Program-made: the position numbers and the translations under genes
Shown: positions 14,803 through 22,768 of the stretch, piece after piece
Position numbering within the stretch: the stretch's first letter is position 1
Layout of the letters: every line of letters begins with the position of its first letter
The notes under the pieces: model-generated
Told to the model about the DNA's origin: nothing
Database searches by the model: none
Seen by the model: only the letters and a program-made list of their open reading frames with translations
DNA from: Clostridia bacterium
Lineage (GTDB): Bacteria; Bacillota; Clostridia; Oscillospirales; CAG-272
Length of the DNA: 26,557 bases
Direction: 5' to 3'
Assembly (NCBI GenBank): GCA_900754175.1
Contig: CAAEBS010000100.1
Span: forward strand, 1-26,557

Positions 14803-16773
14803 TCAGCGGATGCGCTCGCCCAGGGGCGTGTCCTCCGACAGAAATACCACCCGTACCTGCTCTTCGCCGCAGGCAAGGATCATCCCCTGCGACTCTATGC
14901 CGCAAAGGGTTGCCGGCTTCAGATTTGCCACCACGATCAGCTTTTTGCCGATCATGTCCTCGGGCGAGTAGAAGCCGGCGATGCCCGATACCACCTGGCG
15001 CTTTTCATAGCCGAGGTCAAGCTGCATACAAAGCAGTTTTTTTGCTTTCGGAACCCGCTCACAGGACAGCACCTGAGCACTTCTCAGCTCGACTTTCATG
15101 AAGTCGTCGATGCCGATCATCGCACAGCCTTCCGGCTTTTCGGGGGTTTTGGCGGCTTCTGCCGCCTGCTTGGCTTCCGCCATGGTGCGCTCCCGCTCGG
15201 CTTCAAATTCCGCCAGCTTTTTGGCTTCGTCCACACGGGCAAACAGCACTTTGGAGTCGGCAAGCTCACCGCCGGGGACCATGCCGCCGAACTGCGCAGG
15301 CGTTCCTATCGTGTCATAGCCGGTGCGGTCGGTGCCAAGCTCGGCAAGGATCTCCCGTGCCGTACCGGGAATAAAGGGCGTCAGGAGAACCGCACCCCAC
15401 CGGATGGCTTCCAGCAGGTTGTAGATGACGGTCTGCAACCGCTCCCGGTCGTCCTCGCTCCTGGCAAGGCTCCACGGGGTGGTTTCGTCGATATATTTGT
15501 TGGCACGCTTGAGCATGGTGAAGATGCAGTCCAGAGCGTCGGAGATGTGGTAATCGTCCATGTTGGCGATCACGCCCTCATACGCCTTGACGCACGCCGC
15601 TTTCAGCTCGCCGTCCGGGAATTCCTCCTTGCCGGGGGTGGGAACGAGCTTGCCGAAATATTTCTTGTCCATATCCAGCGTCCGCTTGACGAGGTTTCCG
15701 AGGTTGTTGACAAGGTCGTTGTTGTAGCGAGCGATCACGCTTTCATAGGTGATGGAGCCGTCGGCGTTGTAGGGCATTTCCGACAGGGCGTAGTAGCGCA
15801 CGCCGTCCACGCCGAAGTGCTCGGCAAGCTGATCGGCGTAGATCACGTTGCCACGGGATTTGGACATCTTGTCGGTGCCGAAGTTGAACCACGGATGTCC
15901 GAACACCTTTTTGGGGAGCGGAAGATCCAGCGCCATCAAGAAGATCGGCCAGTAGATGGTATGGAAGCGCAGAATGTCCTTGCCGATGATGTGCACGTCG
16001 CAGGGCCAGTATTTGCGGAAGTGCTCCGACTGCTCCTCGTAGCTCTTGTCCGGGTCATAGCCGAGAGCGGTGATATAGTTGGTCAGGGCGTCAAGCCATA
16101 CGTAAATGACGTGTCTGGAGTCGAAATCCACCGGAATTCCCCAGCGGAAAGAGGAGCGGGATACGCACAGATCCTGCAGACCTGCCTTGAGGAAGTTGTT
16201 GACCATTTCTTTTTTGCGGGATTCCGGCTGAATGAACTCCGGATGCTCCTCGATGTGCTTCATCAGACGGTCCACGTACTTGGTCATTTTGAAGAAATAC
16301 GCTTCTTCCTTTGCCTGCTGAACCGGTCTGCCGCAGTCGGGACACTTGCCGTCCACCACCTGCGTTTCGGTGAAGAAGGATTCGCAGGGAGTACAGTACC
16401 AGCCCTCGTAGTGACCCTTGTAAATGTCGCCCTGTTCGTAGAAGCGGCGGAAGATTTTCTGTACCGCACGCTCGTGATAGTCGTCGGTGGTGCGGATAAA
16501 GTAGTCGTAATCGGCGTCCATCAGATCCCAGATCCCCCGGATCTGCCCGGCGATCCCGTCCACGTATTCCTTGGGGGTAATGCCCGCCTTCTGGGCAAGA
16601 TTTTCAATCTTCTGACCGTGTTCGTCGGTGCCGGTGCAGAAATATACGTCATAGCCCCGTGCCTTTTTGTAGCGTGCCACGGCGTCGGACATGATCACCT
16701 CGTAGGTGTTGCCGAAGTGGGGCTTGCTGGAGGCATAGGCAATGGCGGTTGTGAGATAAAACTTTTCTTTCAT
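14803..16773 (-). CDS. metG: Methionine-tRNA ligase
   Basis: This 656-residue enzyme charges tRNA-Met. The HIGH-type motif is HFGN (residues 19-22), a variant common in Clostridia. GTDEHGQ follows. A four-Cys zinc knuckle (~128-148, CTPC and CPDC) lies in the connective peptide, and KMSKS at ~301. After an Ala/Glu-rich linker, a C-terminal tRNA-binding OB-fold (~550-656, IGIDDFMKVELR) gives dimerisation and extra tRNA binding. The start at 16773 is set by the family N-terminus and GAAAGGG upstream. The ATG shares bases with the stop codon of the membrane-protein gene (ATGA), so translation is probably coupled. No T-box leader is seen. Confidence 0.97.
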   Translation of the reverse strand: MKEKFYLTTAIAYASSKPHFGNTYEVIMSDAVARYKKARGYDVYFCTGTDEHGQKIENLAQKAGITPKEYVDGIAGQIRGIWDLMDADYDYFIRTTDDYHERAVQKIFRRFYEQGDIYKGHYEGWYCTPCESFFTETQVVDGKCPDCGRPVQQAKEEAYFFKMTKYVDRLMKHIEEHPEFIQPESRKKEMVNNFLKAGLQDLCVSRSSFRWGIPVDFDSRHVIYVWLDALTNYITALGYDPDKSYEEQSEHFRKYWPCDVHIIGKDILRFHTIYWPIFLMALDLPLPKKVFGHPWFNFGTDKMSKSRGNVIYADQLAEHFGVDGVRYYALSEMPYNADGSITYESVIARYNNDLVNNLGNLVKRTLDMDKKYFGKLVPTPGKEEFPDGELKAACVKAYEGVIANMDDYHISDALDCIFTMLKRANKYIDETTPWSLARSEDDRERLQTVIYNLLEAIRWGAVLLTPFIPGTAREILAELGTDRTGYDTIGTPAQFGGMVPGGELADSKVLFARVDEAKKLAEFEAERERTMAEAKQAAEAAKTPEKPEGCAMIGIDDFMKVELRSAQVLSCERVPKAKKLLCMQLDLGYEKRQVVSGIAGFYSPEDMIGKKLIVVANLKPATLCGIESQGMILACGEEQVRVVFLSEDTPLGERIR

Positions 16774-17549
16774 TTTGAATTTTCCCTTTCTATGACATCT
16801 CTGCCGGCAAGACGGTCGGCAAAAACAAAATATGAAGTTGTCATCAGCGGCTTGGTATACAGCAGGAAGAACACACCGATTGTGACAATGGAAAGCAGGA
16901 TCTGCGGTGTGAAGGACAGAAGCCAGCGCAGGTAAAGCATTCGGTTTTCCCGCATCGCCTGCCGGGAATACCGGACGGCAAGTCGGAGTGAATGCCCACG
17001 GAAGCAATAGTACGGAACGAGGAACCAGCCGCAGGTGATTACGGGCGCCAGAAAGAGCAACGCCACAATCAGAACAAGCCAGACTGGCGCAAGCAGAACG
17101 GCAAGGATCCGGCTGTACTCGATGAGAACGCTTACGATAAGGATCAGCACGAGGGGAATCAGCACGCTGACCAGAGCACGGAGAAATTCCGTCAGGGACA
17201 GCGCCAGCCGCCGGCGATAGCTCAGCGAGCGTTCGGGGTTTTGCGGGATGCCGTGCGCCGTGCGTTCAAACCGACGGAAAGCTTCTTCCTTCAGCCGGAT
17301 AAGCGTCGGCACGGCAAGCAGGAATACCGAGGGGATGAGAACGCCGAGCAGTACAAGGCTGTAACCGGTCAGCGCTGAGGTGTTGTCGTCGGCAGGGGTG
17401 CCGAAGCACAGGGTGCTTACCATGGTGGAAAGCAGGACCGGAGCTACGACGGTAAAAAGCGAGAGCGCCGAAAACAGGATCATCCGGACATAGTTTCCGT
17501 CGCAGAAAAGGATGGATTTTGCGGTTTTCCTGATTTTTTTCAGCTCCAT
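16770..17549 (-). CDS. Integral membrane protein of unknown function
   Basis: This 259-residue protein has about five or six hydrophobic helices. They include residues ~22-48, ~62-85, a long pair between ~124 and ~180, and ~210-235. A basic N-terminus (MELKKIRKTAKS) and Arg-rich loops suggest a cytoplasmic N-terminus. I do not recognise a family with confidence; it recalls the poorly characterised DUF975-like membrane proteins of Firmicutes. It begins 1 bp after the nagA stop codon and its own stop overlaps the metG start, so it is the middle gene of a tight nagA-membrane protein-metG operon. Function is unknown. Confidence 0.8.
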   Translation of the reverse strand: MELKKIRKTAKSILFCDGNYVRMILFSALSLFTVVAPVLLSTMVSTLCFGTPADDNTSALTGYSLVLLGVLIPSVFLLAVPTLIRLKEEAFRRFERTAHGIPQNPERSLSYRRRLALSLTEFLRALVSVLIPLVLILIVSVLIEYSRILAVLLAPVWLVLIVALLFLAPVITCGWFLVPYYCFRGHSLRLAVRYSRQAMRENRMLYLRWLLSFTPQILLSIVTIGVFFLLYTKPLMTTSYFVFADRLAGRDVIERENSK

Positions 17550-17550
17550 T

Positions 17551-18702
17551 TTACCCCTTTCCGAATGGCATCACCCATTCCCCACGCAGGAGGATCCGGC
17601 GGATGTCCATTCGCTTTGTGTCTTTCAGGAACAGGAGATCGGCTCGTTTTCCGACGTCAATGGAACCGCACACGTCGAACACGCCTACCTCCCTGGCGGG
17701 ATTTTCGGTGGCGCATAGAATCGCTTCCTCCAGCGAGATACCGCAGAATGCCATCAGATTTTCCACGGCTTGCGCAAGGCTCAGGGTACTTCCCGCCAGT
17801 GCGCCCTCCGGCGTGTAGGCACGCCCGTCACGGACCACCGCCGGGTTCCCGGCAATGGCGTATTCACCGTCCGGCATATCGGTAGCCTCCATGGAATCGG
17901 AGACGAGCACGGTGCGCTTTGCCCCTTTGAGACGGTAGGCAAGGCGGATCATTTCAGGGGAGATATGGATGCCGTCGCAGATCAGTTCGGCATATCGGTC
18001 GCCCTCCAGCGCCGCACAGACCGCACCGCCGTCCCGGTGATGCAGGGGGGGCATGGCGTTGAAAAGATGCGTATAGGAGGAGATGCCGTTTGCCTCCGCT
18101 TCCTTTGCCTGAGCGTAGTTTGCGGCGGTGTGCCCAAGTCCCAGGGTAGCGCCGAGGGAGAGCGCCCGTGCGGCAAAACGTCCGCCGGCGTCAAGCTCCA
18201 GTGCGGCGGTAATGTGCAGGGGATGACACGACCGGAAAGACTCCAGCTCCTGCGGATCCAGCGGCGCAAGAAGTTCGGGGGCGTGCGCTCCCTTTTTGGC
18301 AGGGTTCAGATACCGTCCCTCCAGATGTACGCCGCAGAAGTTTGCTTCTCCCGGTGCGGGGGTAAAATTGCAGATGCTCTTTGCCGCCGCCTGCATTTGC
18401 GCAAAGGGGGCAGAGGCAAGCGTTGGCATGACCGTAGTGATGCCGTGGGAGGCATAGGCGGCGGCAACCGGGTGAAGCGGCGCTTCTCCGGTGCAATCGA
18501 CGAAATCCTGTCCCACTCTGCCGTGGGTGTGAACGTCCACGAGACCGGGGACGATATAACAGCCGGTTGCGTCTATGCAGTTTTCGCCCTCCGCACAGGA
18601 AAGACTTCCCATATCCGCAATCATCCCGTTTTCGATCCGCAGGTCACAGACCGAAAAACTGCCGGTGAGATTTTGATAAACGTCTGCGTTTTTTATCAGC
18701 AT
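17551..18702 (-). CDS. nagA: N-acetylglucosamine-6-phosphate deacetylase
   Basis: NagA removes acetate from GlcNAc-6-phosphate in amino-sugar and cell-wall recycling. This 383-residue protein has the amidohydrolase HTHG (residues 58-61), metal ligands Glu128 (GVHLEG), His191 (LGHT) and His212 (THLFNAM), and catalytic Asp269 (LVSDSMEATD). The ATG at 18702 is preferred over a GTG at 18711, because the GTG overlaps the AGAGG ribosome site that serves the ATG. No nagB is in the window. The promoter is at 18735-18763, and the membrane-protein gene follows after 1 bp. Confidence 0.95.
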   Translation of the reverse strand: MLIKNADVYQNLTGSFSVCDLRIENGMIADMGSLSCAEGENCIDATGCYIVPGLVDVHTHGRVGQDFVDCTGEAPLHPVAAAYASHGITTVMPTLASAPFAQMQAAAKSICNFTPAPGEANFCGVHLEGRYLNPAKKGAHAPELLAPLDPQELESFRSCHPLHITAALELDAGGRFAARALSLGATLGLGHTAANYAQAKEAEANGISSYTHLFNAMPPLHHRDGGAVCAALEGDRYAELICDGIHISPEMIRLAYRLKGAKRTVLVSDSMEATDMPDGEYAIAGNPAVVRDGRAYTPEGALAGSTLSLAQAVENLMAFCGISLEEAILCATENPAREVGVFDVCGSIDVGKRADLLFLKDTKRMDIRRILLRGEWVMPFGKG

Positions 18703-18734
18703 GACAAGCACCTCTCCGATTGATACATACTTAT

Positions 18735-18763
18735 ATTATATCAAATTATTTCCTTTATTACAA
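18735..18763 (-). promoter_or_regulatory. Sigma-A promoter of nagA
   Basis: On the minus strand, TTGTAA (18758-18763) is followed by 17 bp and TATAAT (18735-18740). The expected start lies about 26 nt before the ATG. It probably drives nagA, the membrane protein and metG. Confidence 0.75.
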
Positions 18764-18865
18764 GGGGTATTGCAAAGAAAACCCCGGCTTTTCCCGGATT
18801 GTGTCCGGATTTTCTGCGCAAAATGTAGATTTTGCCCGTACTCCCGAAGATTCTCGGAAAAACGG

Positions 18866-18894
18866 TTGACTTTTTCCGGTGCCTGTGCTACAAT
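18866..18894 (+). promoter_or_regulatory. Sigma-A promoter of the glycerophosphodiesterase gene
   Basis: TTGACT (18866-18871) is followed by 17 bp and TACAAT (18889-18894), about 47 bp upstream of the ATG at 18942. Confidence 0.75.
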
Positions 18895-18941
18895 TTGCAT
18901 ATATTCAGAAGAAAATATTTTTCAGAGCAAAGGAGAAGATT

Positions 18942-19667
18942 ATGCAGTCTGTTATTGTAGAGGGACATCGGGGATATTGCGCAAAATATCCTGAAAATAC
19001 GTTGCTTTCTTACCAGAAAGCGATGGAGCTTGGCGTGGACGCCATGGAGTTTGATGTGTGGCTTTCCAAGGACGGCGTGCCGGTAATCATGCACGACGCC
19101 AACACCCGCCGTATGACCGGTGTAGACCGTGATATCCGGGAGAGCACCCTTGCCGAGCTGAAAGAGCTGGAGGTGGGCAGAGCCAAATTTCCGGAGTGCC
19201 CGGTTCAGCGTATCCCCACTCTGGAGGAGACCCTGAAGCTTGCCGCCGAGCTTCGCCCCGATCTGCGGTTGGGCGTGGAGATCAAGGATTTCCGGGAGGA
19301 AACGGTGGACAAAACGGTTGCCCTGCTCAAGCAGTATCATTATTTTGACACCTGCTGGTTCTATGCGTTCAACGCCCGCATTATCAAATACATCAAGACC
19401 CGGTACAACGGTCGCACCATGGGCTATCCCGATTTCCAGATGGGAGAATTTGAGCCGGATTCGTACAGCTATTACGATGAGATCGGGCTGAGTATGAAGA
19501 TCGTTCACTCTGAGATCTTCGACATTTACCGTGCCAAGGGACTTCCCATGCATATGTACTGCGCCGACACCACCGAAAGCGTGGAGTACGCTATTTCCAA
19601 GGGCGCTTCGCTTATCACGGCAAACGACCCGGTTCCGCTGATGCAGTATCTCGGAAGACTTAAGTAA
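18942..19667 (+). CDS. Glycerophosphodiester phosphodiesterase family protein
   Basis: This 241-residue cytoplasmic GDPD splits glycerophosphodiesters into sn-glycerol-3-phosphate and an alcohol. The TIM-barrel motifs are present: HRG (His9, Arg10), PENT (17-20), EFDV (Glu36, Asp38), KDGVPVIMHD (43-52, His51), then VEIKD and a late SLITANDP. There is no signal peptide, so it is not a secreted GlpQ. The start at 18942 follows an AAAGGAG site; open codons upstream overlap the promoter. It is a single-gene unit ending at the hairpin 19677-19703. Confidence 0.93.
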   Translation: MQSVIVEGHRGYCAKYPENTLLSYQKAMELGVDAMEFDVWLSKDGVPVIMHDANTRRMTGVDRDIRESTLAELKELEVGRAKFPECPVQRIPTLEETLKLAAELRPDLRLGVEIKDFREETVDKTVALLKQYHYFDTCWFYAFNARIIKYIKTRYNGRTMGYPDFQMGEFEPDSYSYYDEIGLSMKIVHSEIFDIYRAKGLPMHMYCADTTESVEYAISKGASLITANDPVPLMQYLGRLK

Positions 19668-19676
19668 AAAAATATA

Positions 19677-19703
19677 CGGGACTGTCGCATTGCGACAGTC
19701 CCG
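19677..19703. terminator. Bidirectional terminator between convergent genes
   Basis: A perfect 12-bp stem (CGGGACTGTCGC / GCGACAGTCCCG) with a 3-nt loop is flanked by T-runs in both directions. It ends the glycerophosphodiesterase gene (+) and the ABC-F gene (-). Confidence 0.9.
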
Positions 19704-19740
19704 TTTTTTACGGAGAGCGACCGCTCCACTGCGGGAGAAG

Positions 19741-21687
19741 TCAGGATTCTTCTATGGCTTCGTACAAAGTGAGGAGGCGCTCCTCCAGCCCGGTTTTCCG
19801 GGTATCCAGCTCTGCCAGTCGCACGTAATCGGTGGAGGCGCTTCCGGTCATTTCGGCGTCGATCGTTTCGATCTCCGCTTCGATTTCCGCCGCTTCCGCC
19901 TTCATTCTTTCCAGCCGCCGCTGTGCTTTCCGGGCATCGGCGGCATCTTTTTTGTTTTTCAGATACTGTTCCTTGTTGCCGGACGGGGAGGGTTCGGCAA
20001 CCTCCGTGGCAGGCGCCGAACCGTCCGTCGCACGCCGGGAGCGTTGGCGGCAAAGTTCTTCGTAGCCCTCGCCCACGTGGGACACGGCAATGTCCTCGTT
20101 TCCGCCGCCCGGGATCAGTTCCAGAATCCGGGTTGCCAGTTTGTCGATAAAGTAGCGGTCGTGGGATACCGTGATAATGGTTCCGTCAAAGCGTTCCAGC
20201 GCTCCCTCCAGCGCTTCCCGGGAGTCGATGTCCAGGTGGTTGGTCGGCTCGTCCAGAATCAGAAGGTTCATGTCGGACAGAATCAGCTTGGCAAGCGTCA
20301 GCCTTGCCCGCTCGCCGCCCGAAAGCTCCGAAACGCTCTTGTACACCTCGTCGCCCGTAAAGCGGAACATGGCAAGCGTGCTCCGGATCGTCAGCTCGGG
20401 GAGGGTGGGATAGGTGCCCCAGATCTCCTCCAGCACGGTGTTGGAGGGGGTAAGGTTCTGGTTTTCCTGATCGTAATAGCCGATATTCACGTGGTAGCCC
20501 GTTTCGATATAGCCGCCGGTCGGCGTGAGCTTGCCGAGAAGCAGTTTGATGAGGGTGGATTTTCCGCATCCGTTGGGACCGACGATGAACAGTCGGTCGC
20601 CCCGCTTGACCAGAAGCGACAGCCCACGGATGAGAGGGCGCTCCGCAAGATAGCCGAAAGACAGATCTTTCAGGGTCAGCACGTCGTTTCCGCTTGCGCC
20701 CGAGGTGTTGAAACGGAAGTGAATCGACTTCGGCGCATCCTGCGGGCGTTCCAGCTTTTCCATTTTGTCCAGCATTTTCTGCCGGCTTTCCGCCGCTATG
20801 ATGTTGCGCTCCCGGTTCCACGCCCGCTGTTGGGCAATATAGGCTTCCTGCCGGGCAATTTCCTTTTGCTGATTCCGGTAGTGCCGCTCTTCAATCTCCC
20901 GGTCGCACTCTCTCTGCCGCAGGCTCTGCGTGTAGGCGCCGTTGTAAAGCTTTCCATGGCAGTGCTCGATCCAGAGCGTGTGCGTGGTGACTCGGTCCAG
21001 AAAATAACGGTCGTGGGAAATGACCAGCACGCATTTCCGGTAGCCGGCGAGAAAGCTTTCCAGCCAGCCGAGCGTCTCCATGTCCAGGTGGTTGGTCGGC
21101 TCGTCCAGAAGCAGAACGTCAGGTTCCCGGCATAGCTCCCGGCAGAGCGCCAGGCGGGTACGCTGACCGCCGCTGAGGGAGGAAAACGGGCGGTGGATGC
21201 TTTCCTCGTCAAATCCCATTTTCCGGAGAGTGGAGGCGCACCGCCCCCGGAACTCCAGTCCGCCCTCACGGAGAAAGCGCTCGTTTTCCGCCGCAAATTC
21301 CGCCGCCACCGATTCCTGGCTCCGCCCGCCGAGGTCGCCGGTGTGCAGCATTTTTTCAAGCGCCGCCAACCGCTCCTCCTGTTCCAGAAGCTCCGGATAG
21401 GAGCGGTACATGACCTCCAGCGCATTTGCCTCGCCGTATTCGCCCTGAAATTCGGCAAAGGCGTCGTTCTGCCGCAGGATGCCGACGGTCTTGCCCTTGG
21501 AAAGATACACCTCTCCCGAGTCCGGCTTGGTCTCGCCGAGGAGGATACGGAACAGCGTGGATTTGCCGCAACCGTTGATGCCGACGATGCCCAGCCGGTC
21601 GCTCTCGTTCAGCGAAAAGGTGATGTTCTCCAGGATTTTCTTGGTCCCGAAGGAAAGTGAAATATGGTCTGCCGCTATTGCAATCAT
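19741..21687 (-). CDS. ABC-F family ATP-binding protein
   Basis: This 648-residue protein has two ATPase domains and no membrane segment. The first has Walker A GINGCGKSTL (~36-45), signature LSGGQR and LLLDEPTNHLD; the second repeats these (GPNGCGKSTL, LSGGERARL, LILDEPTNHLD). An Arg/Lys-rich linker lies between, and an Ala/Glu-rich coiled coil fills the last ~80 residues. ABC-F proteins act on the ribosome, either in translation or in antibiotic protection, and sequence alone does not decide which. AGGAGA precedes the ATG at 21687. It follows the LexA-like repressor gene by 41 bp without a visible promoter or terminator, so it may share the repressor's transcript. Confidence 0.94.
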   Translation of the reverse strand: MIAIAADHISLSFGTKKILENITFSLNESDRLGIVGINGCGKSTLFRILLGETKPDSGEVYLSKGKTVGILRQNDAFAEFQGEYGEANALEVMYRSYPELLEQEERLAALEKMLHTGDLGGRSQESVAAEFAAENERFLREGGLEFRGRCASTLRKMGFDEESIHRPFSSLSGGQRTRLALCRELCREPDVLLLDEPTNHLDMETLGWLESFLAGYRKCVLVISHDRYFLDRVTTHTLWIEHCHGKLYNGAYTQSLRQRECDREIEERHYRNQQKEIARQEAYIAQQRAWNRERNIIAAESRQKMLDKMEKLERPQDAPKSIHFRFNTSGASGNDVLTLKDLSFGYLAERPLIRGLSLLVKRGDRLFIVGPNGCGKSTLIKLLLGKLTPTGGYIETGYHVNIGYYDQENQNLTPSNTVLEEIWGTYPTLPELTIRSTLAMFRFTGDEVYKSVSELSGGERARLTLAKLILSDMNLLILDEPTNHLDIDSREALEGALERFDGTIITVSHDRYFIDKLATRILELIPGGGNEDIAVSHVGEGYEELCRQRSRRATDGSAPATEVAEPSPSGNKEQYLKNKKDAADARKAQRRLERMKAEAAEIEAEIETIDAEMTGSASTDYVRLAELDTRKTGLEERLLTLYEAIEES

Positions 21688-21728
21688 GAAATTCTCCTGT
21701 TCTTTCGGCGTATGCCGACGTCCGGCGC

Positions 21729-22331
21729 TTACAGCCGGATTCTGATTTCCCGGGCGACGCCCAGAATTCTTGCCTCGCCCGATTCAAAATCGTCGGTGGA
21801 GAGGTGGATGGGGGCGTAATCCTCGTTTTCGGGGAGCAGATAGATGTTTTTCCCGGTTTTGCGGAAGCGTTTGACGGTGGCGTTGTTGCCGCCGAGCAGG
21901 CAGGCGACGATCTCCCCGTCCTCCGCATACTGCTGTTTGTGGAACAGCACCAACGAGCCGTCCACCATGCCGATATTTTTCATGCTGTCGCCGTCCACGT
22001 GAAAATAAAAATAGTCCTCGGATTCCTCAACCTCGGCGTACTCGTAGCCGAGCAGGGTCTCTGCGGTAATGATGGGGTAACCCGCCCGGATCTCGCCGAT
22101 GACGGGGATCCGGTATTCCCGGTGTGCTTCGCCTCCGGGGATTTCTCCGATCAGTTCTTCCAGGGAGACCCCGAAATAGTCCGCTATGCGCCGGAGTTTG
22201 TCCAGCTTGGGCGTGGAACGCCCGTTTTTCCAGTCGGTAAAGGTGGTAGCGGAGATGCCGGTCGCCTTAGCCACCCGGTAAACGGTGGTCTGGTTGGCCT
22301 TTAGCAATTTTTCAAAAATCTGGTAGCTCAT
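21729..22331 (-). CDS. LexA/CI-like self-cleaving transcriptional repressor (XRE + S24)
   Basis: This 200-residue repressor has an N-terminal XRE helix-turn-helix (residues ~5-62, TTVYRVAKATGISATTFTDW) and a C-terminal S24/LexA peptidase domain. The catalytic pair is Ser116 (GDSM) and Lys154 (VKRF), and the cleavage bond is Ala83-Gly84 in IRAGYP. By analogy with LexA and CI-type repressors, cleavage stimulated by RecA would lift repression after DNA damage. The start at 22331 fits the XRE fold; its GAGG ribosome site is moderate. A perfect TTGACA/TATAAT promoter (22431-22459) drives it, and two operators lie in its leader. The HTH differs from true LexA, so this is a phage-type or accessory repressor. 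Confidence 0.92.
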   Translation of the reverse strand: MSYQIFEKLLKANQTTVYRVAKATGISATTFTDWKNGRSTPKLDKLRRIADYFGVSLEELIGEIPGGEAHREYRIPVIGEIRAGYPIITAETLLGYEYAEVEESEDYFYFHVDGDSMKNIGMVDGSLVLFHKQQYAEDGEIVACLLGGNNATVKRFRKTGKNIYLLPENEDYAPIHLSTDDFESGEARILGVAREIRIRL

Positions 22332-22364
22332 GCCTCTTTTGCCTCGTGTAAGTTTTACAAATAA

Positions 22365-22378
22365 TTCGGAAATACGAA
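22365..22378. promoter_or_regulatory. Repressor operator O1
   Basis: TTCGGAAATACGAA is a dyad (TTCG...CGAA) sharing ten leading bases, counting one change, with O2. It starts 31 bp from O2, about three helical turns. It lies upstream of the + promoter and within the leader of the repressor transcript. Confidence 0.65.
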
Positions 22379-22385
22379 ACAATTC

Positions 22386-22414
22386 TTGACAATAGTTCGG
22401 AAATCCGATATAAT
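22386..22414 (+). promoter_or_regulatory. Consensus sigma-A promoter of the Cys-rich/sigma-like operon
   Basis: TTGACA (22386-22391) is followed by 17 bp and TATAAT (22409-22414), a full consensus match. Operator O2 fills the spacer and overlaps the -10 by one base. The expected start is about 22421. Confidence 0.85.
22396..22409. promoter_or_regulatory. Repressor operator O2
   Basis: TTCGGAAATCCGAT contains the perfect dyad TCGGA-AA-TCCGA. It lies between the -35 and -10 of the + promoter, where a bound repressor would block initiation, and about 15-28 nt into the repressor transcript. Confidence 0.7.
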
Positions 22415-22430
22415 AAAGGTATATAAAAAT

Positions 22431-22459
22431 ATTATACCCGATTTGCAGGAATTTGTCAA
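22431..22459 (-). promoter_or_regulatory. Consensus sigma-A promoter of the repressor gene
   Basis: On the minus strand, TTGACA (22454-22459) is followed by 17 bp and TATAAT (22431-22436), also a full consensus match. The expected start is near 22424, within a few bases of the start of the opposing promoter. The leader to the ATG is about 93 nt. Confidence 0.85.
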
Positions 22460-22483
22460 CAATTTTCGATAAATTTCTGCAAA
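22442..22483 (+). promoter_or_regulatory. Leader stem-loop of the Cys-rich/sigma-like operon
   Basis: TTTGCAGGAATTT (22442-22454) can pair with AAATTTCTGCAAA (22471-22483) over 13 bp, including one G-U pair in + strand RNA, with a 16-nt loop. It begins about 20 nt into the + transcript and carries the -35 region of the opposing promoter. Confidence 0.45.
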
Positions 22484-22530
22484 ATTGTAAATAAAGCGAA
22501 GGAAAACGAGAAGAAAGGAGGAATGTGAAA

Positions 22531-22731
22531 ATGTGCAGAATTTGCAGGCAGTACCGTTGCCCGCCCGGATGTCCGGGGTTTATGGAGGAAAACAAGGGAG
22601 TGGAGAGAGAAATTGCCGGATGCGCCTGTTGCGGTGCGTCGGTTTTTGCGTGGGATCGCCGATTGACAAAAAACGGGAACTGCTATTGCGCAGAGTGCGC
22701 CGTGCGCCTGTTTCCCGACCTGTTTTCATAA
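22531..22731 (+). CDS. Small Cys-rich, zinc-finger-like protein
   Basis: This 66-residue protein has ten cysteines: Cys2, Cys5, Cys10 and Cys14 in an N-terminal knuckle, and Cys31, 33, 34, 51, 53 and 56 in a second zinc-ribbon-like pair (CACC and CYCAEC). Proteins of this look occur in clostridial phages and small mobile elements, but I cannot name a family. The ATG at 22531 lies 9 bp after AAAGGAGG; a GTG at 22525 in the same frame is too close to it. It is the first gene under the consensus promoter 22386-22414 and is followed by a sigma-like gene. A DNA- or RNA-binding role is inference. Confidence 0.75.
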   Translation: MCRICRQYRCPPGCPGFMEENKGVEREIAGCACCGASVFAWDRRLTKNGNCYCAECAVRLFPDLFS

Positions 22732-22768
22732 GGAAATCCAAACTATTGAGAAGGGAGAGCTTTTGTCA

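Noticed and set aside
13013..14971. A 652-codon open frame on the + strand opposite tatD and gpsA
   Set aside because: It spans two confirmed genes and the hairpin between metG and gpsA, and has no domain or ribosome site.
15547..16935. A 462-codon open frame on the + strand opposite metG
   Set aside because: It is antisense to methionyl-tRNA synthetase, with a Val/Gly-rich shadow translation and no motif.
16774..18702. A T-box or other riboswitch controlling metG
   Set aside because: metG begins inside the end of the preceding gene, and the short nagA leader has no T-box-like sequence or terminator/antiterminator pair.
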